Positions 1 to 11,601 of a stretch of 64,000 bases of DNA are shown piece after piece. A program made the translations under genes and the position numbers. The number at the start of each line of letters is the position of its first letter. The first letter of the stretch is position 1. The DNA is from Pyrenopolyporus hunteri (taxonomy: Eukaryota; Ascomycota; Sordariomycetes; Xylariales; Hypoxylaceae). The DNA is taken from positions 1,364,001 through 1,428,000 of the forward strand of contig CADCXC010000010.1 in assembly GCA_902806595.1 (NCBI GenBank). The letters are read 5' to 3'. The notes under the pieces were generated by a model that made no database searches, had not been told where the DNA came from, and saw nothing but the letters and a program-made list of their open reading frames with translations.

Positions 1-2719
1 CCGATACATATTGCACGACCAGCCTTTACGCGGGGTCGTAGTATGTCCGTGTGATCTTCCCACACAACGTTTTGCCTTTAGGAATGAAGTACCAACCGCG
101 CCATCCCCGGCACTTATTACCGACTATAGGGCGTCCTTCTTAAGCCGTAGGATGCCTCTAACGCTCGGGTAGGGAATCCTTCTGGCTTCCAACCCAATGT
201 TAAGCTTGGGAACAGGAATCGCGATCCGATCGGGGGGGTTGATGGTGCTGCGCCGCAGAAGGACAGGTGGGTGTCCCTGTAAATATTAGGTACCAACCTA
301 GCGGTCGTCTGGGTACCTACTCAAAGTGCTACAACCTGGCCGATGGGGGTCTAGGCCTCTTGGATGTAGCCTAGCTAGGACTCATTCAAATGGTGAGGTA
401 GGACGACTTCGCCAAGCGAGATGCAAAAGCACTCGCCTATTTTAATCTTATTCAAAAAATGCTTGCGGAAACCTAAGCGAGGCTTCATTTTGCACGAAAT
501 ATTCTAAAGACCTGGATGGTGTAATGATTTACTTGATTAAGAACGACATATTGCAGGTTGCCAGTACCTACCATGCGGTTCGAGCTACCCGGCCAAGAGA
601 CCCAGGCGGGTGGAAGCAGGGATATTCGGCATAAGGGATCCCCCCGTATCAACAGAAGTGGACATGCTGCGGAGAGCCCAGAGAATATCATGAGCTAATC
701 CCTGACAAATTCAGCCTCAACTTTCAAGTTCTCGGTAGCGTTACTCAACATACATAGTACGTCATCTCGTCAAATATCCTCGCATCATGTTTAGCGTGTT
801 TCCATCGAAAAATAGTCCCTCAACGTATATATAGCAGCGTGGCGGCTGCATTGCCTATAAGCGCCAATGGGCATCGACGGGTCATTCCTTCGTAAGAGAC
901 ACCATCCCTAGTTTCTAACAGGTGCACTCCGAAGACAGCCTACAGTATCACACCCACCAGCGTCATTCTACGTAGTCCCATCAAAGCCAGAGGCGGGACG
1001 GCATAGGCCGGAGTAGCGATACTTTTACACTCCACGTGCTAACCCCAAAGGGCTGTGCCTGTCAAAGCGCCGCCTTGCCATGATCTGCACAACAGTAGGA
1101 AACAAGAAATCGACGCCGGCCAGGCATGCTTCAACTCCGGAACACCCCCTATAACGGCAGGCGGTGGTCAGCCGTAGTAAATAACTGCATAGTGGGCTGC
1201 ATTAGCTTCAACGAATAGAGTTGTACGGAGAGACGGTCACATAGACCTAACCAAGTAACAATCGAGCTTCCTTGGTTTTGATAAGCACGTAAGCTATAGC
1301 CGCCTTAACAAGCCAATTCCTGGGCGTGCGCTCAGACTATCTCAACGGCATTCCCATTTAAGCCTCGGGTGTCCTAACAGGGGATAAAGTTAGCGCAGAG
1401 ATAAGGAGGAGTACTTGGGTAGGTACGCGAAGAATGTGGATGGTCAGATTGCCGTACCGCGGACGTCCGTCTAACGGCGAATCAGGTGGTTTAAAGATAT
1501 GACGCGCGGCAGGATTCACTCATACTATAAGCAGTGGCAAAAAAGGGAGAAGTAGACCGGTGCTAAGATTAATAAATGTGTACATCCTTACTTAGGTAGT
1601 CGAACGACCGCTAATCGATCCACGTTTCATATGTCGTCGATTCCCTTCTTCTGTTGAAGCTAATGGCCGAAGTTCACTAATTTGGGATACTCACTGTAAG
1701 AACGGCTGTATTTGCCTCACTGTGTAGCATTTGACACGGGATTAGAGCTATAAATGCTTCATCCCCCATCGTCTACCGCACGTGGTTAGATGTATGTATG
1801 TATGTACTTAAATAGGGATTTACTCCCTGTATATGTAGGTACTCATATGTCGGAGCCATAGCCTCGCTCTCCCCGTGGCGTATCCCATATAAATCCTAAC
1901 ACGACATGACATGCAGCTACCAGCGGGTCCTCCCAGCTACATAAACACTAAGGCTCGGGAGGATAAGCGCTTTAAACTCTACGTTCGATTTTATGGTTTG
2001 TAATATCTCGTTGACAAGTCCTTGGCCTTTCTAAGACTGTAGCGAAGTGGTGGGCAACCAACACGGGTTTCCCTTCCTTAGCGTGTTAAGAGGAGCTAAA
2101 TGGTTGTTAAAAGGTCTACCATATGCGTTTATGAGAGTGTGTGTGTGGTAGCACAAATCCTGCAGATACAACAAAAGCTGAGTGGCTAGGACTTGGGGGC
2201 GCCGAGCAACCGATAATCCAACCAGCGAGCAGGTATTCATAGATGTCCTTAACATCAACATTCGACTCGAAACGCTGTTACGACGGTGAGATTATGAGAA
2301 AGGAAAAATCGACGCTGGGGTCTGAGAATACTCAAACATTGATGACAATATAGGATAGATACCTATCTACCTATCTACCTAGTTAAGTAGTTGTCTGATC
2401 TCTATTACCTAAGATTCGACAGTGCAACTCGAAGATACAGCCACATAGCTCTATGTTGCTCCGAGTTAGGTGTGTCGTGCTAGCTTCTTCATTACTCGTA
2501 GGGCTGCGTGAGATCGAGTGGGATGTAATAAGCTTGGGTCAGAAAAGGATTCAAGGGTATATCTCTACCAGCCCCTAATAAGTCTACCGTCCGTCAGCTT
2601 CCGGGGCACTGTCGACGCCGTCTAACCTTTATGATCCGATGACCACTTTTAGAGATGTTATTTAGATGAACTATCAGTTCTATAGACTCGATATCTTAAC
2701 CAACTAATTACAAGCTATC
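1..2719. other. Gene-poor spacer
   Basis: I see no supportable gene in this stretch. Open frames are short, lack coding-like codon use and match no family I recognise. It holds a short TGTA tandem run at 1791-1806 and a TACC/TATC tract near 2361-2386 just upstream of the receptor gene. The last 150 bases presumably include the receptor promoter, but no clear TATA or CCAAT element decides a transcription start. Confidence 0.5.
1791..1806. repeat. (TGTA)n microsatellite
   Basis: Four consecutive TGTA units are visible in the sequence within a gene-free region. Confidence 0.85.
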
Positions 2720-4275
2720 ATGAGTTCCCTCGCGGACCTGTTCCCGCCGGGAACGGATCTCTGCCAGATACCGAGCGGGAGCCCTCCTGAAGGGGAACAC
2801 GTCGATTTCAGCGACCAGGGCCTAAGGGACGTGACTATCTCTCTCGGCGTCATCTTGACAACTATCGCCCTCGTGTTTGCCCTTGGTAGGTTATACGCTA
2901 ACCTACGGAAACTAGGAGTGAGCGATCGTGAGTTCGCCTATCGTGCCCCTTTACACAAAGATTAGACATGGCGCTGATGAAGATATATCAGTTTTCGTGC
3001 TCCTAGCCATATTGTGCAACATTGCCAAAGTAGTCACAATGATTATTTGTAAGTCAAGGATAGCCGCACTCTAAACTTGACATCAACCGATTGACCTCTG
3101 CGTTCTTAGTTGTCAAGTACTTCAGACACATGTGGGATACGCCTTTATGTTGGATCAACGGTCAATTTGAGTTGGTAAGGTGTCGTTAATAGAGAGCTCA
3201 AAGGGGGATGCTAACACAGATTTGCGCTATTCCTAGATTTCATACGTCTGGGAGATGTTGAATAATTTCAGTTTGTTTTTCTCAAAAACGGCAACCCTGC
3301 TCCTCTTCCGCCAGCTCTTCACCGTCTCTCGCCCAATGCGCATAGCCATATGGGTCGGTATAGCTATCGCGTTCGTCATTGCCGCCGCCAGTCTAGGGAC
3401 TCTGTCGTACTACGCTGCCCCCCATGCGGGCAAGACTTGGGACGAACTCATCGCTGAGGTTATTGGTACGACAATTTTCCCCCTCTATTGGTCAATTGCT
3501 CAGGGCTCGGCGGGCATTATGCTCGACATGTATATCTTCATCCTGCCATTACCTGTTATTTATCAGTTGAATCTGTCAAAAAAGAGGAAACTGCAGGTCG
3601 CTGCTATATTCTTTACGGGGTTCTTGTAAGAAGATCCTTTTCTAACCTCCTGTATCCAGTATGTCCCGCTAATATTTGTCTCTAGGGCGGTCGTCGCTAG
3701 CACCGTGTCCCTCGTGTACAGGGTCAAATCAATCCAAGGTCCCTCTCCTGATAGCACGTACTACACCGGCATCCTAGTGAACTGCAAGTAAGTGTTGCCT
3801 CCCTATATACCTGCACCGTAAATGGTGAGTGCAAGAAAACATACTAACGTAGACCAACCTCCTAATTTTTAGTCTCGTCGAGATGAACATCGCAGTGATC
3901 GTCTGCTCGACCACGGCCTTCGTCAGCTTCATGCGGGCCTACGTGCTCGACTCGCGCGTCTTCAAGACCCTTCGGTCCTCGCTAGGATCTAGCGGTGATA
4001 CCAACCAGCCTGATCCTGCCAAAGCTGGGGAAAACCCCAACAGGCCGCGGACGGGGCGCAACGACCCGCCGAAGCGGAAGCCCAGAGGTCTGAGAAACAT
4101 GACGGGATATATCGAGATGAGCGATACATGGCTACTAAACAGCGGTGCCACGGTCAACATTGAAGGCCCGAATAATAACCTAACGACCAACGTCGCGGAT
4201 AATGAGGACAAAGGCGGGTTGAGAGTGATCAACACCGTGGACGTCGAGCGCGGGCCTGCCCCGCCACCATCATAA
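2720..4275 (+). CDS. PTH11-like integral membrane receptor (fungal rhodopsin-domain family)
   Basis: Predicted seven-transmembrane protein of 410 aa in six exons: 2720-2927, 2983-3048, 3110-3174, 3237-3625, 3686-3787 and 3873-4275. Every junction keeps phase, and donors are GTGAGT, GTAAGT or GTAAGG. The order of hydrophobic helices fits the fungal rhodopsin-domain/PTH11-like family: an N-terminal extracellular segment, TM1 around residues 30-55, a conserved region around a DTPLCWINGQFE motif before TM3, and a polar cytoplasmic tail after TM7 rich in Pro, Lys and Asn. No CFEM domain precedes the helices, so it is a non-CFEM member. Proteins of this family are proposed surface sensors in pathogenic and saprotrophic fungi; most lack a known ligand. 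The gene ends about 700 bases from the end of the NLR gene on the opposite strand. Family assignment is confident, function is inference. Confidence 0.85.
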
Positions 4276-4619
4276 AATGATAGTATCGAATCGGAAACTC
4301 ATCTAAGAGTGATGCATTGTATTTTATTGTATTATTATCACGGGAATTATTCGCCACGCTTTACGAGGTATGGAAAAGCTCATCATCTAGAGAGGATATC
4401 CTTGGGCATTGAGCTTCAAAAAGTTCAGAATGTAAGTAGTTGTCGCGTTTGTCGTCTCTATCCCCGTCTATTGATATTGCCAGCAAGGGTAAAAAGGGGT
4501 GGGTGGGTACCAGGTGCCTAGGTGCCTAGGTCGGGTAGGAGACAGTTCTTATTATCAGGGCGGTTGGGAATGGGACAAGAGAAGGATGCAGGTAAGGTTA
4601 AAATAAATAAATGAAAAGA
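4276..4619. other. Spacer downstream of receptor gene
   Basis: Three-prime flank of the receptor gene. It contains the duplicated segment GGTGCCTAGGTGCCTAGG near 4514-4531, one of the CCTAGG-type motifs common in this window. No gene seen. Confidence 0.5.
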
Positions 4620-4742
4620 CAAAAAAAGCTCGGAACCAGGCTCGAACCTGGAACCTACGAAAAACCACTTTGAATAACTCGTAGTGTCAAGTCACGGTTG
4701 GCGCATACCGGTCCACCATATGAGCTACCGGTGTGATTTTCT
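4620..4742 (-). ncRNA. tRNA-like Pol III unit (possible pseudo-tRNA or SINE fragment)
   Basis: On the minus strand a box A-like segment TAGCTCATATGGTGGACC (from about 4735 downward) is followed by a box B-like segment GGTTCGAGCC and then by a run of seven T (plus-strand A at 4621-4627), the order expected of an internal Pol III promoter with terminator. It does not fold as a normal tRNA. The putative acceptor ends (ACACCGG and TTCCGAG) do not pair, the T-arm CCAGG/CCTGG closes on a six-base rather than seven-base loop, and the middle is too long for an anticodon arm without an intron. A stem CTACGA/TCGTAG lies just before the T-arm. It may be a decayed tRNA, a tRNA-derived SINE, or an unusual split-arm tRNA with an intron. 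Confidence 0.4.
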
Positions 4743-4987
4743 CTAGCCTCCTGTCACCCAGGGATACGTCCTTTTTACGGGGTCGGCTGAAAGATGCTCT
4801 GCTATTCTACCATATAAGTCTTTTGATGGCTGCATTCGTATCATAGGCAACGCCCGAATTTCCCCCCCGGGATATATAGCAAACTACCTCTGCAACTAGC
4901 AGTCACCTACGTCTCATGCCCTCCTCGTGTCCTCTTGTACAAACTCCCGTTAACTTACATCTCCCCCCCTATCCTACTATATAGCCC

Positions 4988-7900
4988 CTACTCCTCGATG
5001 GCCCTGTCTATAAGGTTTCCGTCTGGAATAGATTTCTCTGGTACACTACCTACGTTATCTTCCTCTCCTTCCTCTATAGCCTTATCGGTCCAATTCTGAA
5101 CCCAACCTAATTTGGCCTGTATTTCCTTGGTGAACTCATTAGCGAATTCCGAGTTCAGAGATGTAAATAAGCTCTGTGCTCTGAGGTAGTACTTCTTCGC
5201 CATTTTAAGATCGTGAAGTCGATCGTGAAGTCCGCTCGTATGCCGAATCGTAGACCAGTGCATGAAGTACCCATCAGCGAGGTCCTTATTAGCATACGCA
5301 GCTTGCAGCGGATTATTGCCTTGCAGCTCGTAGCCTTCGATGGCTCTCTGGACCCTCCTTTTTCCGTCGTACCACCTCCCGTGGTTGATCAAGCATGCGC
5401 CGTAAGTACGTATGCTATGGAGGGTCACCGCGTCGTTCCTAGGTAGCGAGTTTTCCAAATGCTGAATATACTCTTCGAAGTCATCACAGATCTTTTGAAG
5501 GGTCCTTCCATCGTCATCCATGGCCCCGTGGCATTGTGCGAAGCGGAGCATAAGCCTATGCCAACGTAGGTCGCGGGCAATTGTGCTGTCAACATCACAG
5601 TAGTTTTCAATGTACTTTTCAGCCTCTTCAAAGCATTTGTCGGCCTCACGCAGGCATTCCTCGGTACCTTGAAGAAAAAGCACCGAACCAAGCTCCTTTG
5701 CAGCGAGCGCTGACTCCAGGGAGTTCCCCAGGAGTGCTTGCAGTCCGGACGAAGCGACACTCAAAACCTCTGCCGCATCGTCAAGCTCGCCTCTCAGTTT
5801 TAGGATGGTACCGAGATATTGTTCAATCTTAAACTTTTTCACTCTGGCTTCTTCATCTAAATGCTCTTCAAGATCCTTCTTCGCTCTGTTCAAGAGGGCT
5901 TCGGCCTCGTTTAGTTGCCCCCTTTGTATAAGTGAGAGCGCAAGGTTGATATTTAGGACGGAGTCAGAGGCGTCTCCTAGATATGGTTGTGCGGGAGCGG
6001 TATCAACAGACTCTAGCACTTTCTTGAAACATGCCTCCGCATTCCCGATCTCGTTGCGGTCCTTATATATCAGGCCAAAGTTATTTAGGATGATATAGTA
6101 ATCGGCATCCCGTTCCTCGATTGGCAGTTGGTCGTAGGTGTTCATAGCCCAGGTGTAGAATCTTGCTGCATCGTCTAGTCTATTTATCCGTTGGAGCATC
6201 CGTCCGAGTTTGCCAAGGGCAGGCAAGATCCCACGCTGAATTTTTAGGCCATAGTCGTTGAGGGTATCCAAATTCTCCTTACACTGCATCACATGCGGGA
6301 GAAGCAGCCGTTGTCCATCCGCTGCCTCTATAGAAAGTTCATTCGGCACCGCTTTTGCAACTGTATAAATTGCAGTGTTTATTAGATTTTCTGCGTCGCT
6401 TTTCTGAAGGGCAAGTAAACGGGCTATTTTATGGACTGTAGGGGGCACAGCAAACCCAGCCTTCCCAAATTCTCGGCTTGGGGCGTGTTTAATCAGCGAT
6501 ACCGCCCCAAGCTGTCCTACGGAATCTCTGAATTGGTCGAGAGACAGGCTCCAGAAGAGCTCGGCCCAAATACGCCCTGGGTCTAAGAAGGCGCAGATCA
6601 AGAGGAAACGCCTGGTTGGTGACTCGAGTTTTTCAATAGCTAAACGTATAGCCTTGGTGGGTTTCTGATCCAATCCGAGCTTAGAATCGTTGAGAATGCT
6701 TCCGTCCTCAGACTTCCAAAGGCCGATGTAGTCTACCACGTCAGTCTTGTAATACTTCATATACTGCGCCGCGCTGTCGATTGATGACGCATGATTATCG
6801 AGAAGATTCGCCAATTTCGAGTAATCTACCCTTCAATTAGCATGTAAGTCGGACGAGAGATAAGTGCGACAGACTACTATCCTCTAATCCTCCACCAAGG
6901 TTAAGGACCTTTTCCATCAGACGTAGGCTTTCGTGTTCCTCTAGGCCGTCTACCTGAATACTCGGATATACTCTTGCGAAAGCCGAACTCTGCGAGGTTA
7001 TAATAACAGTTCCCTGACGGAGCCTTTCGATGAAATGCTGGACCCAGTGTTTATCCTCGTCGAGCATCATCCCATCCTCTTCGTGGAAGTGAACGTCGTC
7101 TATGAGGATAAACCACCTAGTGTTACCTCTGGTATTAAGCCAGTTGATGATGGCGTCAATGTTTTTCCTCTCCTGCTCCTGAAGTTGCCCAGGTTCCCCA
7201 GTTACTGAGAGATCTCTGGATAAGTCAACTGGATCTGAAGGTGGAATCAGACCCGGTATATCCTCTGCATATCTAGCTAAGGTGGCACTAAAATCGAGTT
7301 CTGATTTCCCAGGAAGCTCTAGCCGAGCGGTAAAGTCGCCCGATCTCGCAAAGTGGCGGGCTATTAGCGTCTTCCCACACCCTGTTATTCCATACAGACA
7401 TAAAATAGACCGGAAGTGGGGTGTCGCAGCCATTTCCTCCGTCATTCTGCGTAGAAGGTTAGATCTCTCGACGAAGTTGGCGGCCTTCTGCTCGAAGCTA
7501 TTCGAATGAGTCCATTCCACATTGAACGCCTGAGGACTCGATAAGATAGGCTCAGGTTTATCTATAAGTGGTAAACATATTAGTATGTGTTTATATCTGT
7601 GTCAATAGGTATTAATCTGCGTCTCATTCATGGAGGAATTCTATGCAATATAGGACGTACGCTTTCCCATTCCGTTCTTATGTCCTAGTATATGTGTTAG
7701 AACCATCGTCTTGCGTCCTAGAACGTTACAGACTTACTGAAACTTCGCCGTTCCAACAAAATGCCCTGATTGGAATACATATTCCGGATTTCGTTTGAGA
7801 CAGCTAGAAAAGAGCGGTCGGTTGGACCAGGGAATTTGTTTAGTTTTAGGTGATCTGAGTGTAAATAGACACGACCCCAACCGGCAATATGAGCAGATTT

Positions 7901-9070
7901 CTCGTTTACTACCTGTTGACGCCCAATTAGCCTCATTTCTTGCCGATTCATTGTCGAGAGAACATACCCTTCCTCGAATAAGACCCGGTACCCCGAACCG
8001 CTTTCCATAATCCGTATCGTAAAGCTCAATGAAACAACATATTGGCAAATCCAACCTATCTCGAAGTTGGCCAAAGGCGTGAACTTTGTCTGATAGTTGC
8101 TTATTGTATTTCCCAATCTCCGTGATGACACCGTTATGAGAACCAACAACGCTCATAAGCCGAGCAATCATTCCGGCAATACTCTGCATCTTGGAGCCCG
8201 CGAAAGGTGTCCCGAGGGCGGCGAAACCGACTGTCCGTTCCGGTAGGTCTGATATATCAATACACATAACGTAAGCATCTTGGTCCTTTTGTTCGAGGAT
8301 ACTAAAGTATTCCCCTCAGACAAACAAGAATAGCAGGACTATCCTACTTACTGCTAGCTGTCAGCCACTATAATTTAATGAGTATTGAAGGTTTTCTGAG
8401 AAGCCGAAGTTAGTAATAATGCAGTTTCACACATACCATCTGAACTCCTCAGTGCGGTCGGCATATAATAGACCCTGTCAAGTATAACAGACTTAGAAGC
8501 GTCTCTTGCCGTGGGGTAATTACACGTATAGAGCCAACGACTTACGTGCAATACAACCAACCCGCCGAGACTATGGGCGATGAATATTAGGGGGCGGTCT
8601 AAGACGTCGGTGCGGGCATCGTGTAAGCTTTTAACCAACTCTTCGCCGCAGAGCTCAAGACGGATCTTGGGGGCCTTAAAGTGCCATCTCGACTCGTAAC
8701 TGTAGACCATGATTCGTGCATTTGGCACCACGGCGGGAAGCATATCGGGGTCTTTTAGCCAGTGTACATTCGACTGTTTTCCGTATTTGTCCTTCCAGGT
8801 CCATGACCAGTCTGCGTTTGAGCCCAGGCCATGGACAGCGACGATACTGGGCCAGCCTATTAGATCGGTGACTATTTAGAATTCGCCGAAGGCTTACTCG
8901 ACTTCAACCAAGCTAGCATCGGTTGGGCCAGGATGTAAAACCTCGAGGGGTGGCCGGTTCGTTGAAATCTAAGATCAATTGAGCGAGGGATTCAACGTGT
9001 TATGACCAATTATTGGATATTCACTAACCCGTTTCTTGATGACAATATCTTCTGATAGTGAGCTCCTCAT
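4988..9070 (-). CDS. NLR-type protein: SesB-like alpha/beta-hydrolase, NB domain, TPR repeats
   Basis: Seven exons, all phases consistent: 9070-9029, 8968-8898, 8846-8437, 8248-7968, 7912-7738, 7561-6878 and 6825-4988, giving 1166 aa. Introns are 60, 51, 188, 55, 176 and 52 bases. Residues about 36-300 form an alpha/beta-hydrolase fold: VDIVAVHGLG strand and oxyanion loop, nucleophile elbow AHSLGG (Ser130), a GTPFAGS motif, and a C-terminal His in HSDHLKLNKF (about 289). Residues about 340-690 are an NB-ARC/NACHT-type module: Walker A GITGCGKT (384-391), Walker B WFILIDD (about 470), then a winged-helix-like segment. The rest is degenerate TPR repeats. SesB-like/NB/TPR proteins are fungal STAND/NLR receptors, several tied to heterokaryon incompatibility or programmed cell death. 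No stop or frameshift interrupts this model. The start exon (14 codons) is the least certain part; an upstream coding-like frame is discussed in findings. Confidence 0.85.
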
Positions 9071-9777
9071 CCTCGTTGATAAAGTACACATCTTAACTAT
9101 CGGTGAGAAGGCCAGGAGCCAGAATCTCGGTCAAGAGATCATTGATAAAATTGCGATGGTCGCAAGAGAACTCAAGATCCTGTTCATCTGGAAACAGTAG
9201 CACCCTACGGGCTACATTAACAGGTCATTACCTAACCTGACATTTTGGAAGGGGTCCAGCAGGGCGCTTAAGAAGAGAGAAAAGGCCTGGGCGGCAACCG
9301 CCCATGCCCAGCATCCTTTCTGTTCTATTGGTTGACAGCACCCTACATCTTCCTGATCTCTTCCCCTGGCGGCCGGGTTGGGGTTGCGGTTGGCTGAAAA
9401 TGGATATAAATGGATAAACCGCGTATAAGACAGGATTTATTACATTATCGGGTGATGCCGACTTAAACTGTTTACAACGATTTAGATCCGTCAATTAAGC
9501 ATAGAGTTGTATATAACCAAGGTTATGCGTAAAAGGGGCTTACGATGCATAACTAATACGTCATGACAGCGGAGCTCAGCGAAGCTTCAAGCATCAACAA
9601 TAACAACGACATTCCAATCTTCAGGTTCCCAGCAACGCGGGGTAGAATCACCTGCGTCGAGCTTTCTCTTCTCCAATGCCCATTCTTTATCTTCACTTCT
9701 AACTCCAATAATTCCTAGCAGCAGCAGCGACAGCAGCGAATCCATACCACCCACCTACGTCCGACGTCGTCGAAAAC
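9071..9777. other. Divergent intergenic region between NLR and LMBD1 genes
   Basis: Bidirectional promoter region. A coding-like minus-strand frame lies between about 9200 and 9024 (see findings). CAG repeats precede the LMBD1 start near 9718-9735. No other gene seen. Confidence 0.5.
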
Positions 9778-11601
9778 ATGGCTACCCAAGGCTACGTCCA
9801 GACGTCCCTCATCTGGGTGGCTTACGCCGTCGCAGTTGTCCTGGCATTTATCGCTGCTAGCGTTACCACGTTTATATGGCAGACCCCCCGCGAGCGATCC
9901 GCGATCGTCAGCATCGTCGCCATCATTAGCATGACCGCGCTCTTCGCGACCGTGTTCCTCCTCCCCGTCGACATCGCCCTCGTCTCCTCCACCACGTCCA
10001 CGGCCCTCGGCGCCAAGAAGGACTGGGCCACACCCGAGCGCGTCGACAGCATCCTCCTCACCCTCAAGATCGTCTACTACTCCCTCTATACCTTCGACGC
10101 CCTGCTCTGCCTAGTCGTCATTCCCTTCTCGTACTTCTGGTACGAGGAATACGACGAGGTCGAGGAGCAGGAAGGCAACCAGACCTTCGGCTCCCGACTC
10201 TGGGGCGCCTTCAAGTACACCATCGCCTTTATCCTCCTAGTCGTTATCATCTTCCTCGTCGGCTTCTTCGTGCCCGCCGCCGGCGCCCGCGGCGACGGTA
10301 AACACCTCGACCTCGACTTCTTCAAACGGCTGCTCGACGAGAACCACGGCGAGAAAGCGCTCACCTTCGGCGTCGGACTGTTGATCACATTGGGAACCCT
10401 GCTGTACGTCCTGTACACCGGAGCCGGCCTCGCCCTCTTCCCCATCTCCTTCATCAAATCCGCCCCATCCGTGTCCGCGCCGCAGCTCCACGAGAACACC
10501 GCCTCCCAGCTCGAGCAGAACAGGGAGCGCCAGAGGCAGCTGGAGATGCGCAACGCGGGCCGGCCCGACGGGATGCCGGCGAAGGATAGGCGGGAGCTGG
10601 AAGCGCTCGCGCGCGAAGAGCGGACGCTGGTGCGGCGGGAGAGGCTCGCCGCGGAAGCGCAGGGCGAGGGCAAGAGTTTCGTCGTGCGGGCGTGGGCCAA
10701 GGTGTGCGCCGTCTTCCGGCCGATCAAGCTCATCGGGGGCATCCTGCTCGTCGTGCTCGCGGTCGTCGTCTGGGTGTCCATGCTGATCACGGGCATCGAC
10801 AAGGCGGCGAACTCGGTGTGCAAGCAGCACTGCGGGTACATCCTGGCGCACATCAACGTCTTCCAGCCGGTGAACTGGCTGTTCGTGCAGACGGCCAAGG
10901 CCTTCCCCGTGGACTACGTGCTCATGGCGCTGCTGATCCTACTCTTCTTCAGCAGCTCGGTGTCGGGCTTGGCCGCCATCGGCGTCCGCTTCCTCTGGCT
11001 GCGCATCTTCCAGATCCGCAAGGGCCGCACGCTGCCGCAGGCCCTGCTCATCGCGACCGTCATGCTCGCCCTCATCATGCTCGGCGTCAACTACGCCGTC
11101 GCCATGATGGCCGCCCCCCAGTACGCCAGCTACGGCACCCAGACCTTCTGCGACCTGCCGCCGAGCGTCCCCCTCGGCCGCCCCGACTGCTCCGAGGCCC
11201 CCGACGCCGTCAAGCCCTGCTCCGAGTGGGCCAGCAGCGCGGCGCGCGGCCGCTGGTCGCTCTCGCCGCAGCTGGTCTGCACGCCCACCGTCATGTCGAC
11301 CTTCCTCAACCGCGTCACCCTCAACTGGCCCGTGTTCGGCGCCATCGACTTCTGGGCCCAGTTCGCCTTCCTCGGCGTCTTCCTCCTCGTCTTCCTGACC
11401 AGCCTGTTCCGCGCTCCCCGCATCAATCTCAGCGAGATCGACGAGGAGGCCGAGGCTGATGAGGAGGAGGGCCTGCTGGCGAGCACGGGGAGACGGTTCG
11501 GTGCTACTTGGCAGGATATCACGGGGCAGGCGAAGCGCAGCACGAACGGAGCAAGTGGGAACGGTTCCGGTTCCGGCTCCGGCTCTGGCTCGCGAAGCTA
11601 A
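9778..11601 (+). CDS. LMBR1-domain membrane protein, probable lysosomal/vacuolar cobalamin transporter (LMBD1 family)
   Basis: Single-exon gene of 607 aa, close to the usual length of fungal LMBD1-type proteins. The N-terminus (TSLIWVAYAVAVVLAFIAAS) is a membrane segment typical of the family, and about nine hydrophobic helices follow, with a charged cytosolic coiled-coil-like stretch at residues about 235-300 (RQRQLEMRNAG, RRELEALAREE). The C-terminal tail is acidic and then Gly/Ser-rich. In animals LMBD1 works with ABCD4 in lysosomal cobalamin export. Fungi are generally thought not to use B12, so the annotated transport role is family-derived and may not be the fungal function; a vacuolar or trafficking role is an alternative. 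Codon use is strongly GC-rich, as in the other conserved genes here. Confidence 0.88.
   Translation: MATQGYVQTSLIWVAYAVAVVLAFIAASVTTFIWQTPRERSAIVSIVAIISMTALFATVFLLPVDIALVSSTTSTALGAKKDWATPERVDSILLTLKIVYYSLYTFDALLCLVVIPFSYFWYEEYDEVEEQEGNQTFGSRLWGAFKYTIAFILLVVIIFLVGFFVPAAGARGDGKHLDLDFFKRLLDENHGEKALTFGVGLLITLGTLLYVLYTGAGLALFPISFIKSAPSVSAPQLHENTASQLEQNRERQRQLEMRNAGRPDGMPAKDRRELEALAREERTLVRRERLAAEAQGEGKSFVVRAWAKVCAVFRPIKLIGGILLVVLAVVVWVSMLITGIDKAANSVCKQHCGYILAHINVFQPVNWLFVQTAKAFPVDYVLMALLILLFFSSSVSGLAAIGVRFLWLRIFQIRKGRTLPQALLIATVMLALIMLGVNYAVAMMAAPQYASYGTQTFCDLPPSVPLGRPDCSEAPDAVKPCSEWASSAARGRWSLSPQLVCTPTVMSTFLNRVTLNWPVFGAIDFWAQFAFLGVFLLVFLTSLFRAPRINLSEIDEEAEADEEEGLLASTGRRFGATWQDITGQAKRSTNGASGNGSGSGSGSGSRS

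Noticed and set aside
8437..8554. Possible extra NLR intron at GTAAGTCG just after the AHSLGG elbow
   Set aside because: The only nearby acceptors would break phase with the downstream hydrolase frame, whereas reading through stays open and joins in phase at the next GTATGT donor.
10086..10898. Long minus-strand frames of 204-270 codons inside the LMBD1 gene, and plus-strand frames at 10692-11459
   Set aside because: They are shadows of the GC-rich LMBD1 coding sequence; their products are Arg/Pro/Ala-rich and lack any domain, while the 607-aa frame has the full family layout.
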